Shown here piece by piece: positions 1-12,000 of a DNA stretch of 64,000 bases. A program made the translations under genes and the position numbers. The stretch's first letter is position 1, and each line of letters begins with the position of its first letter. Source of the DNA: Periconia sp. R9002 (Eukaryota; Ascomycota; Dothideomycetes; Pleosporales; Periconiaceae); contig JAMAHW010000022.1 of the NCBI GenBank assembly GCA_023627715.1, positions 310,001 through 374,000 of the forward strand. The letters are read 5' to 3'. Below the pieces are notes generated by a model. It was not told the origin of the DNA. It saw only the letters and a program-made list of their open reading frames with translations, and made no database searches.

Positions 1-328
1 GAAAGTGAGAAGCCGCAAGAATGGTGAGCGTGAGAGTGAGCGTGAGAGTGAGGGGCGATGTGAGGTGGCGGGGTGTAGAGGGAGAGGAGAGGGAGGGTGA
101 AGAGGAAGGAGGAGAGGAAAGAGGAGCAAGTGAGAAGGTGGAAGGTAGAACAGGCAAGCTGGAGAAGCCAATCAAAAGCCGGTAAGAATGAAGCAGCAGC
201 GTGCTATGGCAGCAGTGCTCAGGTAGAAAAAGTGGGGCGGATTCGGGGTGAGCGCTCAGGGTGAGAGGAGTGCCAGAGAACACCAAGGAAGCTTGAAAGG
301 CAAGCACGACAAGAAGAGCAGCACTCAC

Positions 329-418
329 CGAGTCGTAGAATGCGAAAACTTTGCAATGTGCGTTGCGTAGTGACTCCAAAGCTATCCACACGGCGTTAGC
401 AATTTGATCATGAGCCAT
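329..418 (-). CDS. possible first exon of a gene running off the left edge (partial)
   Basis: On the minus strand an ATG in a good context (CAGCCATGG) opens a 30-codon reading frame that begins MAHDQIANAVW and ends FAFYDS. It runs directly into a strong donor, TCG|GTGAGT, in phase 0. The remaining 328 bases to the window edge are pyrimidine-rich on that strand, as expected for a long intron, and I could not place the next exon. The peptide has no signal sequence or recognisable domain. It could equally be a chance open stretch. No function is proposed. Confidence 0.3.
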
Positions 419-3400
419 GGCTGCAGTATCATTGGAGCGTAGCGGTGATGAGAAAGGCATTGGTGTTGAGTATGAATGGATGGATGGGCATGCAGACGTG
501 CATGGGGACTGTGAATGGAGATGAGGACAGTGCAGTGCATCGACTGACCTGTGAAAAGCTACAAAGAATGTGGCCACTGAAGCGTATTGGTGAGAAAGAA
601 GTGTGTGATGTAGAGGAGAGGAAGAGAAAAGGCGGAGGACGAGAGTTGAGCATGCTGTTAAGGGTTGCTGCCCGTCTTGTGGTGCAAGGAAGGTGCCGTC
701 CACGACGACGAACATGGACATCGTGAGTGACCCCCGAAGCCGGACAGGACAGCGACGCTTTCCTCGCCACGCACGCCCGAAAATGCAATGGCGTCATGAT
801 GAATGGGCGAATACTCACCTGAGAGCACAAAAGAAGAAGAATAGGAGTTCGTTGGGGTGCCAATATCAGAAGTCACATATACAAACGGCGAGGGCGATGG
901 CTGGGTAGGTAGGTAGTAGGTATTGGTCGTGCTAGGCAAGTAGCTATGTGGGATGGATGTATGGTTCGTCTGGTGGCTTTTCAACTACAATAACGATGGC
1001 GTTGCTTGGGTAAAATATCGTAGAAGAGCTGTACAAATAGTAATGGCAGCGCAGATATGTAGTCTGATCGTGAGATATCGTCTTGCCTCTCCGTGTGGGC
1101 GAGGGGCTGACGGCCTTTATCATCACCAAATCTACATGGAAACCGCGCCAGTCGTGTTCCCCAAAGCATGCCAGGGCATTTCAAGATCAAACAAATGCAA
1201 GTCCATTGGAAAAACTGTACGAGGTCACTCGTTGTGTTCAATGTACCTTGCCGGCGTCCCCACTCCCGCCCTCACTGGACGCCACGGCCTGCACTTGAAC
1301 TTTGGCATACACAACGGGCGATCCTACGGCAGAGGCGGCCTGGTCCCGCTTTTCCCTCTTTTTCTCATTGCACCCGCTCAGATTATATACCAAGGGAAAA
1401 TTCAAGAAGTCTCTTGTGCGCTTTTCGCCGCTTCCGAGTGAAAGCGCGGTTGTCCCGTGGCATGGCGTCGATTTTAGCGATCGCAATGCATGCGATGAGT
1501 GCTCATTTTTTCACCCGTGGCCAGGCACCTACTGTATCTGCACCCCACCAATATAAAAGGCGATGATATGCATCCATCTTAGTCTGACAGGAGATTAATC
1601 TGCAGCACGTTAGTCAAGCTACACAAGCCAGGGAGATCAGCACCACCCCGGCGCCACCACTGTGTTTGAGACTTGGTATGGTTACAACTGGCTGGTGCAG
1701 AGCTACAGCTGCATCTAATTTGTCACTTCCTTGTCACAATCAGGTACTCGTACGCGGGCAAGCATGTCGAGTCCGGCGTTGTTGAGGCTTCAAAAAAACG
1801 AGCGGTAAAAAAGTAGTCGACATCTGTCGGCGGCAATGCAGAGCCGCTAACATCTGCAGATGATATGCAGAAGGTAAATTTCTTCATGTGGAGCACTCAA
1901 CGGACAGCATGCCCGGTGCCGCTGCTGCAACGGTCATGCAGAAGTAACGGTCTATCCAGAAAGCCATGGTGGTTCCCGTTTAGGGCGACAGCCCCCGGCA
2001 CAGGCGCTCGGTGAGACTGTCTTTCTCCCAAAGAAGTCCAGAATCATGACCTACGAATCAAATCCTCGAGTGTCCTACTATCGACGCACATGTGAGAGAT
2101 TGGGGGGATTGACGGCCCAACCTGCGTGCCCACTGCTCCGAGTGCGCTGCGAATAGCTACCTCGAGGCATTCGTAGGGGCAATGTGTTACCGACACAGCT
2201 CAACGCAGCATTTGCCGTCTCTTTTGCGTGTTCCCGTGGGCGTCAAAGCACAGTGGTGGAAGTCCTTTGCAAGGCCTTGCGCAGCCACATGCGGGCAAAC
2301 CTGCGTCTTCTGAAACATTCGCCGTGTGTAGAAAATCCACTCCCCCGATGAAGTGCTGCGTTCTGTCAAATTGCATTTCATGTATAAAGAATTCGGTTTG
2401 CGGCCTGGACCTAGTATGTTATTATGAGGCGAGAGAAAGGTAGTGAAGTAGGGGTAGCGAGGCGGCGGTACCAAAGTTGTTCCATTCACATGAGTCCGTT
2501 CACATGAACGACTGTGATGAAGAATAGAGCGGACACCAAGTTGGTCCCAGCTTGGATTCTTATATATGCTGGTCGTACGTGGTGGTGGGTGTGGCAGGCA
2601 TTCCCTGTATGTCAGCAACTTGTCCTTCTTTTCCTGGACTGGTCAGTACACAGATGAATGCCCAATTCGAGTCATCTGAAATCACTGGTGCGCAACCTCA
2701 TACCTGGACGCCGGGAAGATGCTTCTCCCGCCCATATTCCATTGTTTCCAGTAATTGTTCCGCCTCCTCTCAACCCTCGATCCCTCTCGATTCCCTGGAT
2801 GCGAGCCACATATCGTTCTGTGCGTGGACTCGTCGGAATCAATTGATGCAGATAGAGAATGTGCCTCTCCCACCTGCCCTCCATCGACCCCCCTCCCAAC
2901 CATCCCTTGGTCACATATTACTTCCGGCTACCCCTCTATCCAATCCAACGCCCCGGCCACCGGGAAAGAATTCGGCATCCAAAAGGACGGGTGGGAGGCT
3001 GGTGGTGCGCTCGCTTCGCAATTCATCTCACGTCGTGCACGGTTACACGAAAGCAAGCAGCGCAGCACCGTCAAATGGCTGCCATGTACTACCGGCATCT
3101 TCGGGCGTCTCCGACCATATCAGCCCAACCCAACCCCTCTCCTTAGTCTAGTCCTCCGGTGGTGAGTGGCGGGTTATAATAACGACCATTAAGGTTGTAG
3201 TGGTTGGTTGTGAGGTTTCATGCTACCTGGAGGTATCGCTAGTGTCGTTCGAGAGCAAACGACGAAGCTGTTCCGAAATTTGGTTGGTTGTATCTTCATC
3301 GATGGGTTCTATAAGAGGTTGATGCTAATAGGTGGCAAGGCTTTCCTGAAAATGGGTTGTCAAGCAGAGAGTTGGGATGTTGATGGGGATGTTAAATGAT

Positions 3401-3888
3401 TCGTCGGTGTGCGGGACGAGCCGCCGCCAGGGTGTGAAATAATTCGAACGTCCCGCGCGCGCGTGGGGGGGCGTGATGTGAAATTCCACTCATCGCTCAC
3501 ATACGCACTCAGCTATAAGGTGTCTAAGCTGTGATGAGTGAGTAAAGGGGGGAAATCTAAGTTGAGCGTTTCTACGTATTCAAATGCCATGGTGCTAAAA
3601 CTTGTTCATCAAATTAAATCATTTCTATCCGTTGCCAGTTTTCAGACCAGCCTTCCTAGATACAACTCTGAATCTACAAAGCGTTTTCAATACTAACAAC
3701 TATCAAATGGGGGTGGTTGAGATTGCGAAAAACGTACTTTGAGAATGGAAGAGATCCAAAAAACGAAAATCTCAACTTTCGAACAAGAACGCCCCGCTTT
3801 GCCATCTAGAAAAGAAGTCCCGCCAAGCCATTTTGCAATCAACCAAATGCCGGATGTTAATATATATTCCTCTTCTCTGGGAGCTAGC
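419..3888. other. gene-poor intergenic region
   Basis: No gene is supported here. Open frames up to about 200 codons occur, but they overlap each other on both strands, have no domain-like composition and no matching splice signals. A TATAAAAG box at 1552-1559 is the only core-promoter-like element I can point to, and no convincing coding frame follows it. The right end (about 3.6-3.9 kb) should contain the 3' UTR of the P450 reductase gene. Confidence 0.5.
1552..1559 (+). promoter_or_regulatory. TATA-box-like element without an assigned gene
   Basis: TATAAAAG lies in a C/A-rich context and is followed about 30 bases later by possible initiation sequence. No good reading frame lies downstream within several hundred bases, so it may serve a non-coding transcript, a very short gene, or nothing. 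Confidence 0.2.
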
Positions 3889-6034
3889 TCATGACCACAC
3901 ATCTTCTTGGTATTGATTCGATGCTCTCATCGCCTTGACGATAGACTCGCCCTTGGATTCTGGCACGTCGCGGTATTTGGCGATGATCTTGCCCAGGAGC
4001 GTGTTCACCTCACGAGCCATATGCGAAGCGTCACCGCATACATAGAAGTACGCCTTTTGCTCCAACAACTTGTTGAGTTCTTCTCCATACTCTTCCATCT
4101 TGTGCTGCACATACACCTTCTTAGGTCCATCTCGGGAAAAGGCAGTGTGTAGCACAAAATTGTCGCCGAGGGCCTCTTTGTATTGCTAGATGAATGTGTC
4201 AGCAGACTGCCTCTATGCAGATAAGTCAAAGTATACTCACTTCCCATTCCTTCTCATACAAAAAGTCCTCTGAAGCTTTCCTGCATCCAAAGAACAAGAC
4301 GGTCTTGCCAACATTCTCACCTGCCTTAGCTAGCGCAGCCCGCTCTTGCACGAAAGCGCGGAAGGGGGCAACACCAGTACCAGGCCCGACCATGATGATG
4401 GGCTTGGAGGGATCAGAGGGTAGCTTGAAGTTGGAGTGGCGGACATGAATAGGGACGTGGATACCATCATATTTGTTGCGGGGACCAGTTATAGAGTATT
4501 GGAGGCCGTGTGGATCGGGGTTGGGTTCGCCATGTTGTTTTTGCTTGAGGGCCAACAGGTAATTAGTGGTTACACCCTTCACAATATGCGGGGCACCGGG
4601 CTTCTCAGTTGACTCAACAACGGCGGTGATGGCGATTTTGTCTTTTTGGACGAGAGAAGACGACGAAATGGAGTAGTAGCGGGGTTGGATCTTGAGCAGA
4701 CTTTCAATCATAAGTGAAAAGGGGATCTTGGACCAGGGCTCGCCCTTGGAGACAATCTCAAGAAGCTGCGCAAGGTTAAGGTTGCGATCGGTGACCTTCT
4801 CATGGAAATAATCCTTGTCGTTTCCTAGTTTGATCATCTCGGCCTTGATTTCGTCATTGGCGGCGAACTGGGCGATAGTAGACACATTCTGACGAGAAAC
4901 AGGAGCACAGATTTCCATGTGATATCGGACGGCGGCATCATATGTAGTAGGCGATGGGAAGGGAACTTTAGCGGTGGAATCCAAGCCCTTGACAGCGATG
5001 ACCGTGTGTCGTTTAGAAGCGAGACCCAAAACGGAGAGGAATCGGTCGACCTCCTTACCGGCGTTGGTGGGCCACACAGCGATGTGGTCACCGGTAGTGT
5101 ACGATAGATTGGAGCCTTCAATGCCGATTTCCATATGTAGACAATTCCTATCAGGAGTAGTGAAGATTTCCTTGGATTCGAGAATGGGGGCGATGAAGGG
5201 GTTGTTGGCGTTATAAGGACCCCTCTGTGTACCTTCGAGGTGGTTCTTGTTGGGCTCACCCAAGTAGACGGTGTCATCCTCAGGGCTCAGCTCAGGCTTC
5301 TCAGTAATCTCGAATACAGCCTCGTAGACGGCCTCACGCTCCTCCAGACCCATGCTTTCACAAACGGCCTGCCACATGGGCTCTTTCCAGGCGAGGAAGT
5401 CCTCCTCCATAGTACCAGCACCATCGTCACCCTCACCCGCAGCACCGAGCCTGGTGGCACCGAGCCTTGTCAGGTATTTGTCGACATTGCGGACCATGGA
5501 GTTGTAGTGCTCGTACGTGTTGTTACCGAGACCGAAAGCGACATATTTGAGGTTGGAGAGGGGCTTGTCATCGATGCCGCCTCCTTCGCTGAAGGTGACA
5601 TCTTCGGAGCCAAAGAATTCGTAAAACTCGACGGCGTTGTCGGTTGGTTCGCCCTCGCCGTACGTGGCCAATACGAAAACGGCCAGCTTATCGTCGGGAA
5701 ACTTGTCCAGGTTCTCGTATTCATAGTCCTCTAGATCTGCCACCATGGTCTTCAGGCCGAAGCGAGAGGAACCTTCCTTGGCCAAGCGGGAGGCATAGTC
5801 CTCCGCAGTACCTGTCTGGCTGCCATAGAAGACGACACAGTTTTTGTCGGATTCTTCCAGCTTCTCAATGATGTTACGTGACTTTTGGGCCTTGGCGGCA
5901 CCATTGCCGTTGGCCAGAGAGTTGCCGTAGGGATCTGCATAGACGGCCCAGTACGTGCCCTTGGTGAAGTAAGCAACAGTGCCAGCAAGCAGGGCGGCCA
6001 GCACGAGGATATCGAGCGTGTCCAGTTGCGCCAT
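3889..6034 (-). CDS. cprA: NADPH-cytochrome P450 reductase
   Basis: This diflavin enzyme of the ER membrane passes electrons from NADPH through FAD and FMN to microsomal P450s such as CYP51. There are two exons joined across a 55-nt intron (4186-4240, GTGAGT...CTAG, phase 0), giving about 696 aa, the usual length. The protein starts MAQLDTLDILVL with an N-terminal membrane anchor, then a flavodoxin/FMN domain (FYGSQTGTAEDYASRLAKE near residue 70). The FAD domain contains RYYSISSS (about 451) and GVTTNYL, and the NADP-binding part contains GPGTGVAPFRAF (about 547). The second exon carries YVCGDASHMAREV and the terminal aromatic VWS typical of the family. A longer frame adds ten residues upstream (ATG 6064), but MAQLD is the start seen in relatives. 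The CYP504-like P450 at 61.4 kb is a possible electron acceptor. Confidence 0.96.
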
Positions 6035-6642
6035 GGCAAACGGCGGAGGCGGTGGTGTTATCAATGGGGTGCGGGCGGGGCGGAGGAATATCGGAAGCGT
6101 GGCCTGTAGCAGCGACAGAGGGTTAACAGATGTACAGTGGCGGAGGTTGAGGCATGAAGCAGTTGGGGGGAGGAGGGGTTGTATCTCTTACCAGAGAGAT
6201 GATGGTGGGACAGATGAGCAAACCGGAAGAGGACAGGCGGTGGAATATTCCCTTGAGTTCGGACGGAAATCGGACATGAAGGGTTTAGCGCTCCCTACGG
6301 CGGCTCTCCCCCGCGAATGGTCGGCATCGCCCGCTGTTACCAAAATCATGACGAAAGCAACATGCGCTTTACTACGTTGTTTTGTATGCTTGAACATACC
6401 ACTACGTAGTAATCGGTTGGAACGTTGAATCACAAATCACATGTGGAATGTCATACGGGTATTGCATTTGTACATGCATCTGTACCAAGGTACCATGTGT
6501 TGAAGCCTGGGGTAGACGTAAAATAGGGGCCAAGCTATTTCCAGCGCTAGCACGTATCGTTTGGTGAGTTCAGAGTGCTGCACGCAAGAGAAAAATGCGT
6601 TTATATATTTATAAAATCATAGATTTTTCAGAAATCAACAAA
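6035..6642. other. reductase upstream region / intergenic
   Basis: This is the upstream flank of the P450 reductase gene, with G-rich stretches near the start codon and AT-rich DNA toward the first tRNA gene. I see no further gene. Confidence 0.5.
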
Positions 6643-6729
6643 GGTCGGTTAACTCAGTTGGTTAGAGTGTGGTGCTAATATCTCTGATATGATACGCCAA
6701 AGTCGCGGGTTCAACCCCCGCACTGACCT
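6643..6729 (+). tRNA. tRNA-Ile(AAT) with 13-nt intron
   Basis: The acceptor stem GGTCGGT pairs with ACTGACC (one G-T pair). The D stem is ACTC/GAGT, the anticodon stem TGGTG/CGCCA, and the T arm GCGGG-TTCAACC-CCCGC. The anticodon AAT is at 6677-6679 in loop CTAATA, followed by an intron at 6681-6693 in the canonical position after base 37. It reads AUU isoleucine codons (also AUC after A34 editing to inosine). A second copy lies about 1 kb downstream. Confidence 0.95.
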
Positions 6730-6739
6730 GATTTCATTC

Positions 6740-6754
6740 TTTTTGCATTTTTTT
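6740..6754 (+). terminator. Pol III oligo-T terminator of the first tRNA-Ile
   Basis: T runs of five (6740-6744) and seven (6748-6754) begin about 11 bases after the discriminator base of the tRNA. This is the normal RNA polymerase III termination signal. Confidence 0.75.
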
Positions 6755-6791
6755 GCCGCCAGATACCTAAACAAATAGACAATCCCTCCTC

Positions 6792-7013
6792 TCACACAGC
6801 ATTGCTAAAAAGTTGGGAACGCTGAGCTAGCTTGAGGTCTACCTCTGTTTTTGCCTTGTGCTTGGGGGTTTTCCCGGCCACCGCTTCTTTCATAAAGGAA
6901 ATGAATTGATGGAGTCTGTGAGCCAGCTTTTTTGCCTCCTCGGTAAACAAAACAATCCTCTTATCGATGGGATTCAGAATGTCTACCCTTAGATGAGGCA
7001 TGCCGTACGACAA
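6792..7013 (-). CDS. small hypothetical open frame between tRNA genes
   Basis: A 73-codon minus-strand frame starts at MSYGMPHLRVD. Its composition is less biased than the neighbouring chance frames: it is lysine- and leucine-rich with a helix-like central part (FTEEAKKLAHRLHQFISF). I recognise no family. Because fungal retroelements often insert beside tRNA genes, it could be a fragment of a decayed element. It could also be chance. Confidence 0.2.
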   Translation of the reverse strand: MSYGMPHLRVDILNPIDKRIVLFTEEAKKLAHRLHQFISFMKEAVAGKTPKHKAKTEVDLKLAQRSQLFSNAV

Positions 7014-7727
7014 TGAGCTGATGCTTTATATATTGAAGCATACATGTATATTTGTAGCTGAACTCTCGCTATGAAGCCTAGAACTCCAACACTATTCACA
7101 GTTGATCTAATACACATCAATAATACCAGTACTGAAAAGGAATACTCTAATACAGCCTACGCGACTTCCCGGGCGCCTGTTGAATTGTACCCATCGCTAG
7201 CAAAACATACCGCTCATTCTATCGCTTCAAACAACATGCGGTACTAAATCCTCCGCCAAGGTAGTTCAGATTGGGGTTTGATTGCTGCACCGCTCCTGGT
7301 GTCCCTGCTATCGATCCACGACAGTAGAGAGAAGGCACTCCGGATCAATGCGCAGGATTCCCCAAGATCTTAGCGAAAAAAACGTTTGTAGTAAAGTAAT
7401 CCAGGCTACTCAGAAGTGTTATAGGATGTTGCGAAATCACCCTTTCAACTTTTCCTACACTTTGCCTTCATTGCGTGTACGTTCTTCACAAACTTGGGTG
7501 GTTTTCTTAGGTTGGAGACTGTAGAGTTGTGTTGCACTAACTGTTCATAATCCCATCTCAACATTTGGTTAGATCTTACGGCTACCCCTAAGCAACTGAA
7601 GCATGGCATGGTTCAGGACTAATTAAGCGAACGCACCCCACCATTGCACAACGTTCACGCTCACAATTCAAAATGTATCTTACAATATAACTTTTGTTAA
7701 CGACGACAATCTTCAGAAATCAGCAGA

Positions 7728-7813
7728 GGTCGGTTAACTCAGTTGGTTAGAGTGTGGTGCTAATATTCCTATATGACACGCCAAAGTCGCGGGTTCAACC
7801 CCCGCACTGACCT
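7728..7813 (+). tRNA. tRNA-Ile(AAT) with 12-nt intron, second copy
   Basis: The mature part is identical by eye to the copy at 6643-6729, including the anticodon AAT in loop CTAATA. The intron is 12 nt and differs in sequence from the 13-nt intron of the first copy. About 17 bases upstream (TCAGAAATCA-CA-A pattern) and the immediate 3' flank (CCTGATTTC then T-rich) are also shared, which points to duplication of the gene with its flanks. Confidence 0.95.
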
Positions 7814-9033
7814 GATTTCTTTTTTTGTTGATTTTTCGTTGGAATCAAATTTCTTTTTTTCCTCGCTGGCTCTGAACGAATGGAACTAAAGAAAAAATGG
7901 GCTGTGGTGAACTTTGGGATGCTTATTCATGGTCTGGCTCATTTCTTTTTGCTTCCCCCTTTTCACTCTGGTGCGTTACCTTATTGTGTTTCATGCAATG
8001 GCATGTACTCTTAGGTATTGGAGGCGATCCTGGTATTGTTTTGCGGTTTATTCAAGTAACATTAAAGGGAAGGCATATGCATTTGGTACATAACATGAAG
8101 AGCTACGAAACAAGAGCTTCCATGATTATCACATCTTGCAAATAGCCAGCGCGGCCATTTCTCATTCTTTTATCAGAGGATTTGCAAGTCTAGTGTTGTA
8201 TGCCACAATACCTTTAAATGTATTCTACAATCCACAGGCGTCCAGCATCGTAAAATGGATTCTCCCCTGCATCAGGGGAGCTTGAAAACTGAACGCAATC
8301 TCTTGCAGGGAGATGATAGGATGGAATGCTGCATTTCCATCACAGATCAAGAAGTGCAGTGGAGTGAAGGATTACCCATGTCTGTACTATGTAGTCTCTG
8401 ATTCTGATAGTTTCATGGTTTTCTCAAACTCTCGAATTAAAAGTAGGTACTATGTAGCTAGAGCGAGGGAGAATGCATGACGCCAATAAGCTTCTGTACC
8501 TGCATGTATATATGTATGATTTTTGAGAATAAGAATCGACCAAGAGAAGCGTAAAAAGCCATTTCGAAAACAGCACTTTCATTCTCCATGTATACATCAC
8601 TACCTAGACGAAAACTGTCCCTTCGGGCCCTGGAATCGTGCGTGAACCACGGAATTAGGCCTGATATTACCGGTCAAGTCCGAGCTACATGAATCTTCAG
8701 TCAATATGGTTTCTACAATGGACCGGCACTGTCAGTGTCAGGTTAGCTGACGTGGGGAAGGCCCAGGGACACGCGGAAGGGCCCACCGTGCACGCCCGAA
8801 CAGGACTAGCGCATTCCATTTCATCCATGATTCGCATCCTTGTCTCCAGTTGTCACGACGTCGAATTGTTTGGTCTACGAGAGGTCCATTTGTCTTTTCT
8901 GCTTCGTGCTGCAAGTAATGCCACCTAACCCGCCATCCCTTCGTTCCAGTTCCCCTGTTCGGCCGTGAGCCGCCAGTGTGTGTGTACGGCAGTTTAGGTG
9001 AATGTGCGCGTGCGTGCTTCAAATGACGGCCCC
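7814..9033. other. intergenic region upstream of the Tao3-like gene
   Basis: No supported gene. The right part presumably holds the promoter and 5' leader of the large + strand gene that starts near 9034. Short open frames here look random. Confidence 0.5.
7820..7826 (+). terminator. Pol III oligo-T terminator of the second tRNA-Ile
   Basis: A run of seven T residues begins seven bases after the tRNA end, in the same relative place as in the first copy. Confidence 0.75.
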
Positions 9034-12000
9034 ATGTGTAAGTCACAGTCTGGCGACGGGCGGAAGAGGATGGGAGAAGAGGACGAGAGACGCACACGCC
9101 GCAAGGCTTCCCCTTTTGCCCGCATCTCAAACCCTTCAAACCCGAGCGAAACGGCATGCGCAGTTCAGCCCGCTAGCTGGTCCCCCTCAGGCCCTGCTCG
9201 GACATATACTTTGCCCTTTGCTTCAGCCTCTCGTGCCGTGGCGGGAGCTTATTTGAACTCCCAGACCCGAATTGCAGACCCCCTCCCCCTCCATAACGGT
9301 ATCCCGCTGACCCCCTGTGTTGTTCTCCGCAGCTACTCCATCCGCGCACGCCAGACCTGCTGCTGGACAACCGTCGCACCATCCAGATGCCCCTTTGGGC
9401 CCTTCTGTTCCCTCGGCCGTTTCTCGCGAGCCTTCGGTCGTCACACGCGGGAGGGCGCTGACCTCATCCTCATCTTCTCGTCCCAACCTTTCCCCCTCGC
9501 CCGGCAGTGCCAGATCGAGCCCCGACCGAAGCATTAGCATTGGCTTGGAGCGCAAACCATCGCGCTCCTATGCCCACAACCGCAATACTTCCATCGTCGG
9601 CGGCATCCGTCAGCACTCGCGGAACACCTCCTTCGTCAACTCGCCCGCAACTAGTCCGCTGAGTCCCAACCAAGGCTATCAAGCTGGAGCTACCCTCGAT
9701 GGAACCATAATGTCCCAGGAGAGCATAACCGAGGCCTTCGCTGCCAAAGGCACGCACATGGGTTCCCTGAGCGAGGTGGCTTCCACCGCTTCCATCAGTC
9801 CTCAACCTCCAGCCCAACGCAAGCCGGAACGAGCCCAAAGTGCGCGATCGCGGAAGGCTGGCCATCATAACCCTCACCATTCTCAGTCGCGCCAGCCTGT
9901 CAACGAGCACAAGACTATTGGCGAATATGCATTACACCACCTTTTCAACTCCTTCATCCCTCAGGCGGATCAGAAAATCTCCCAGTGCATGGTACACCGC
10001 AACCAGCCAGAAACCAGAGTCGAGCTTGTGTGTGGTCCTGGTGTCGACCCTAAATTTGACCAGCTCATATCGTCCCTGGGTCACATTGCCCACCGGAAAC
10101 CGAAGCCTCTGATTGATACAATCATGCTATGGCGCAAGGCCAAAAGCGAAGATGCCGCCCAACTCCGTGTTAAGCTTGCCAACGTGTGTATCCATTTTTT
10201 TTTTCGTTCAAATATGCGTCCATGCTGAAGAAGGGTGAATTATGTATGCTGATTTGAAAATGAAGGCCCGACAAGCTGCTCCACCACCTCCGCCACCACC
10301 TACGTCTTTACTTCCTCGTCGCAATACCGAGCCCCTCCATGCCGCAGACAACCATACCGTTACCAACGTAGCGACCGATCCGGAGCAAATGCTCGCCCTT
10401 CAACAGACGGTGATGCAGGCTGAACAACGTTCGACTGTCTCCACTTATATACTATGCCGCGTTCTGATTGAAATTATTTCTCAGACGAAACTACAGCATT
10501 TGACGACAGAGATGGCGGAGCGCTTACTCAGTCTATTCTACGGCCAGCTAAACACGGTAGATCCCGACCAAGTGGACGAATCGCATTTGAATCACGCAAA
10601 TTGGGTCATTTACAGCCAACTTCTCGGTGTCCTGAGTGGTCTCATTTTCCATAGCGTACAGAAGAAATTCATTGAAGAGCTGAGAACCATGGACGGCCAA
10701 GTACTTGCTATCAAAGGCCAATTCAACAGGGAGTTGGAAGCGAGAGGTGCTTTGCTTGTCCGGGGGATGCGGTATCTACAAGTCAAGTCGCAACCCCCCG
10801 AAGCGTGGAGCCAAACCTGCAACTTCATGCTCTCCATGGCGAAGCTTTTCACCAATGTTCATGGTCAAACGCTTAAATATGCCTACTGCCATGTGCTGCG
10901 CAACTTACTGCTGCGTATTGCCTCGGATCTAGCCACCAACCCCAAACCTGATCTCGGTTCCCCAACGTGGAAAAATATTGCTGATATGCTGAGATCGAGA
11001 TGTTCCCTGCTACTAAATAAGCCCAAGCATTGGCACGAGGCTTTCCCGCTCATGTGCGCCATTCTATGCGTGTCTCCCAACGAAACATTTATGGCACATT
11101 GGTCATCACTCGCATTATCGTCACAGCCTAGGTTGAAAGAGCGTGCCACCAGAGTTATTGCTCTACGTGGAATTTGTCAGCTCGTATGGAGTTATCTTCA
11201 TCGTATTTCTACCGATGCTCCTAACGGTACCACGCGCAAGCTTGAAGACATTATTCGTATGGTGTTCCAACCTGGAAGACGATCGTACCTTTCGACAGAA
11301 CCCGCAATTGCCGAACCGTTAATACAACTCACTCGGATAATTGGGTACACACACCAAGACTTATGTTTCCGCTTCATCATATTTCCTCTGTTGAACTCTG
11401 ATCTATTCACTTCCGGCCGGGATTTGCGCGTTGAGAATTTGGAGCCCGATCGCATGGTCATTGGTATCCGGTCCTTTCTAGCAATCATGGCTGACCTTGA
11501 GAATCGTGAGCGAGGCCGACCGCCGTTTCCTGACGCATTCGAGTCCTTTTCGGGTGTCGATCTACCTACTCTTCCAACAGCTCCTCGAATGCCGCAGAAT
11601 GTCTCAATAAAATCGTCTCTTTTGAAGGAGGAGAGACTATCACGGCCAGTAGACTTTACGAAGTTCGCCGAAGTGGCCAAGGAGTATTATGTGCGTTTCT
11701 GCAAAATTTTGGGAGAAATCACTATAATATGCGATAACGCTTTTGGCGGCCAAGCTGTTTTAGATGAGAAATTTGCCGTTGCGACACCTAAGACTCCCAT
11801 GTCTGAGGCCTTCAGTTTCGGTCGTCGCGACGATCATCAGACCTCTGTCGATCCACGTCAAGGCTTCTATGATCTACTCCACGTCGCAGTTCAAGCGCTG
11901 CCACGTTGTTTATCTCCCCATATCCCTTTTAATTCGCTCATCAACCTTTTGTGCACTGGAACCGCTCACGTGCAAAGTAACATCGCCGCATCCTCTGCAC

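Larger units (their letters stand above)
6730..7727. other. spacer between the two tRNA-Ile genes
   Basis: About 1 kb of moderately AT-rich DNA holds the terminator of the first tRNA and one small minus-strand open frame (6792-7013, listed separately). Nothing else is recognisable. Confidence 0.5.

Noticed and set aside
2552..3165. Overlapping open frames of 136-199 codons
   Set aside because: Three frames on the same strand and two on the other are open at once, which indicates stop-poor C-rich DNA rather than coding sequence.
5240..5734. 164-codon + strand frame inside the P450 reductase gene
   Set aside because: Antisense shadow of the reductase coding sequence with no motif of its own.
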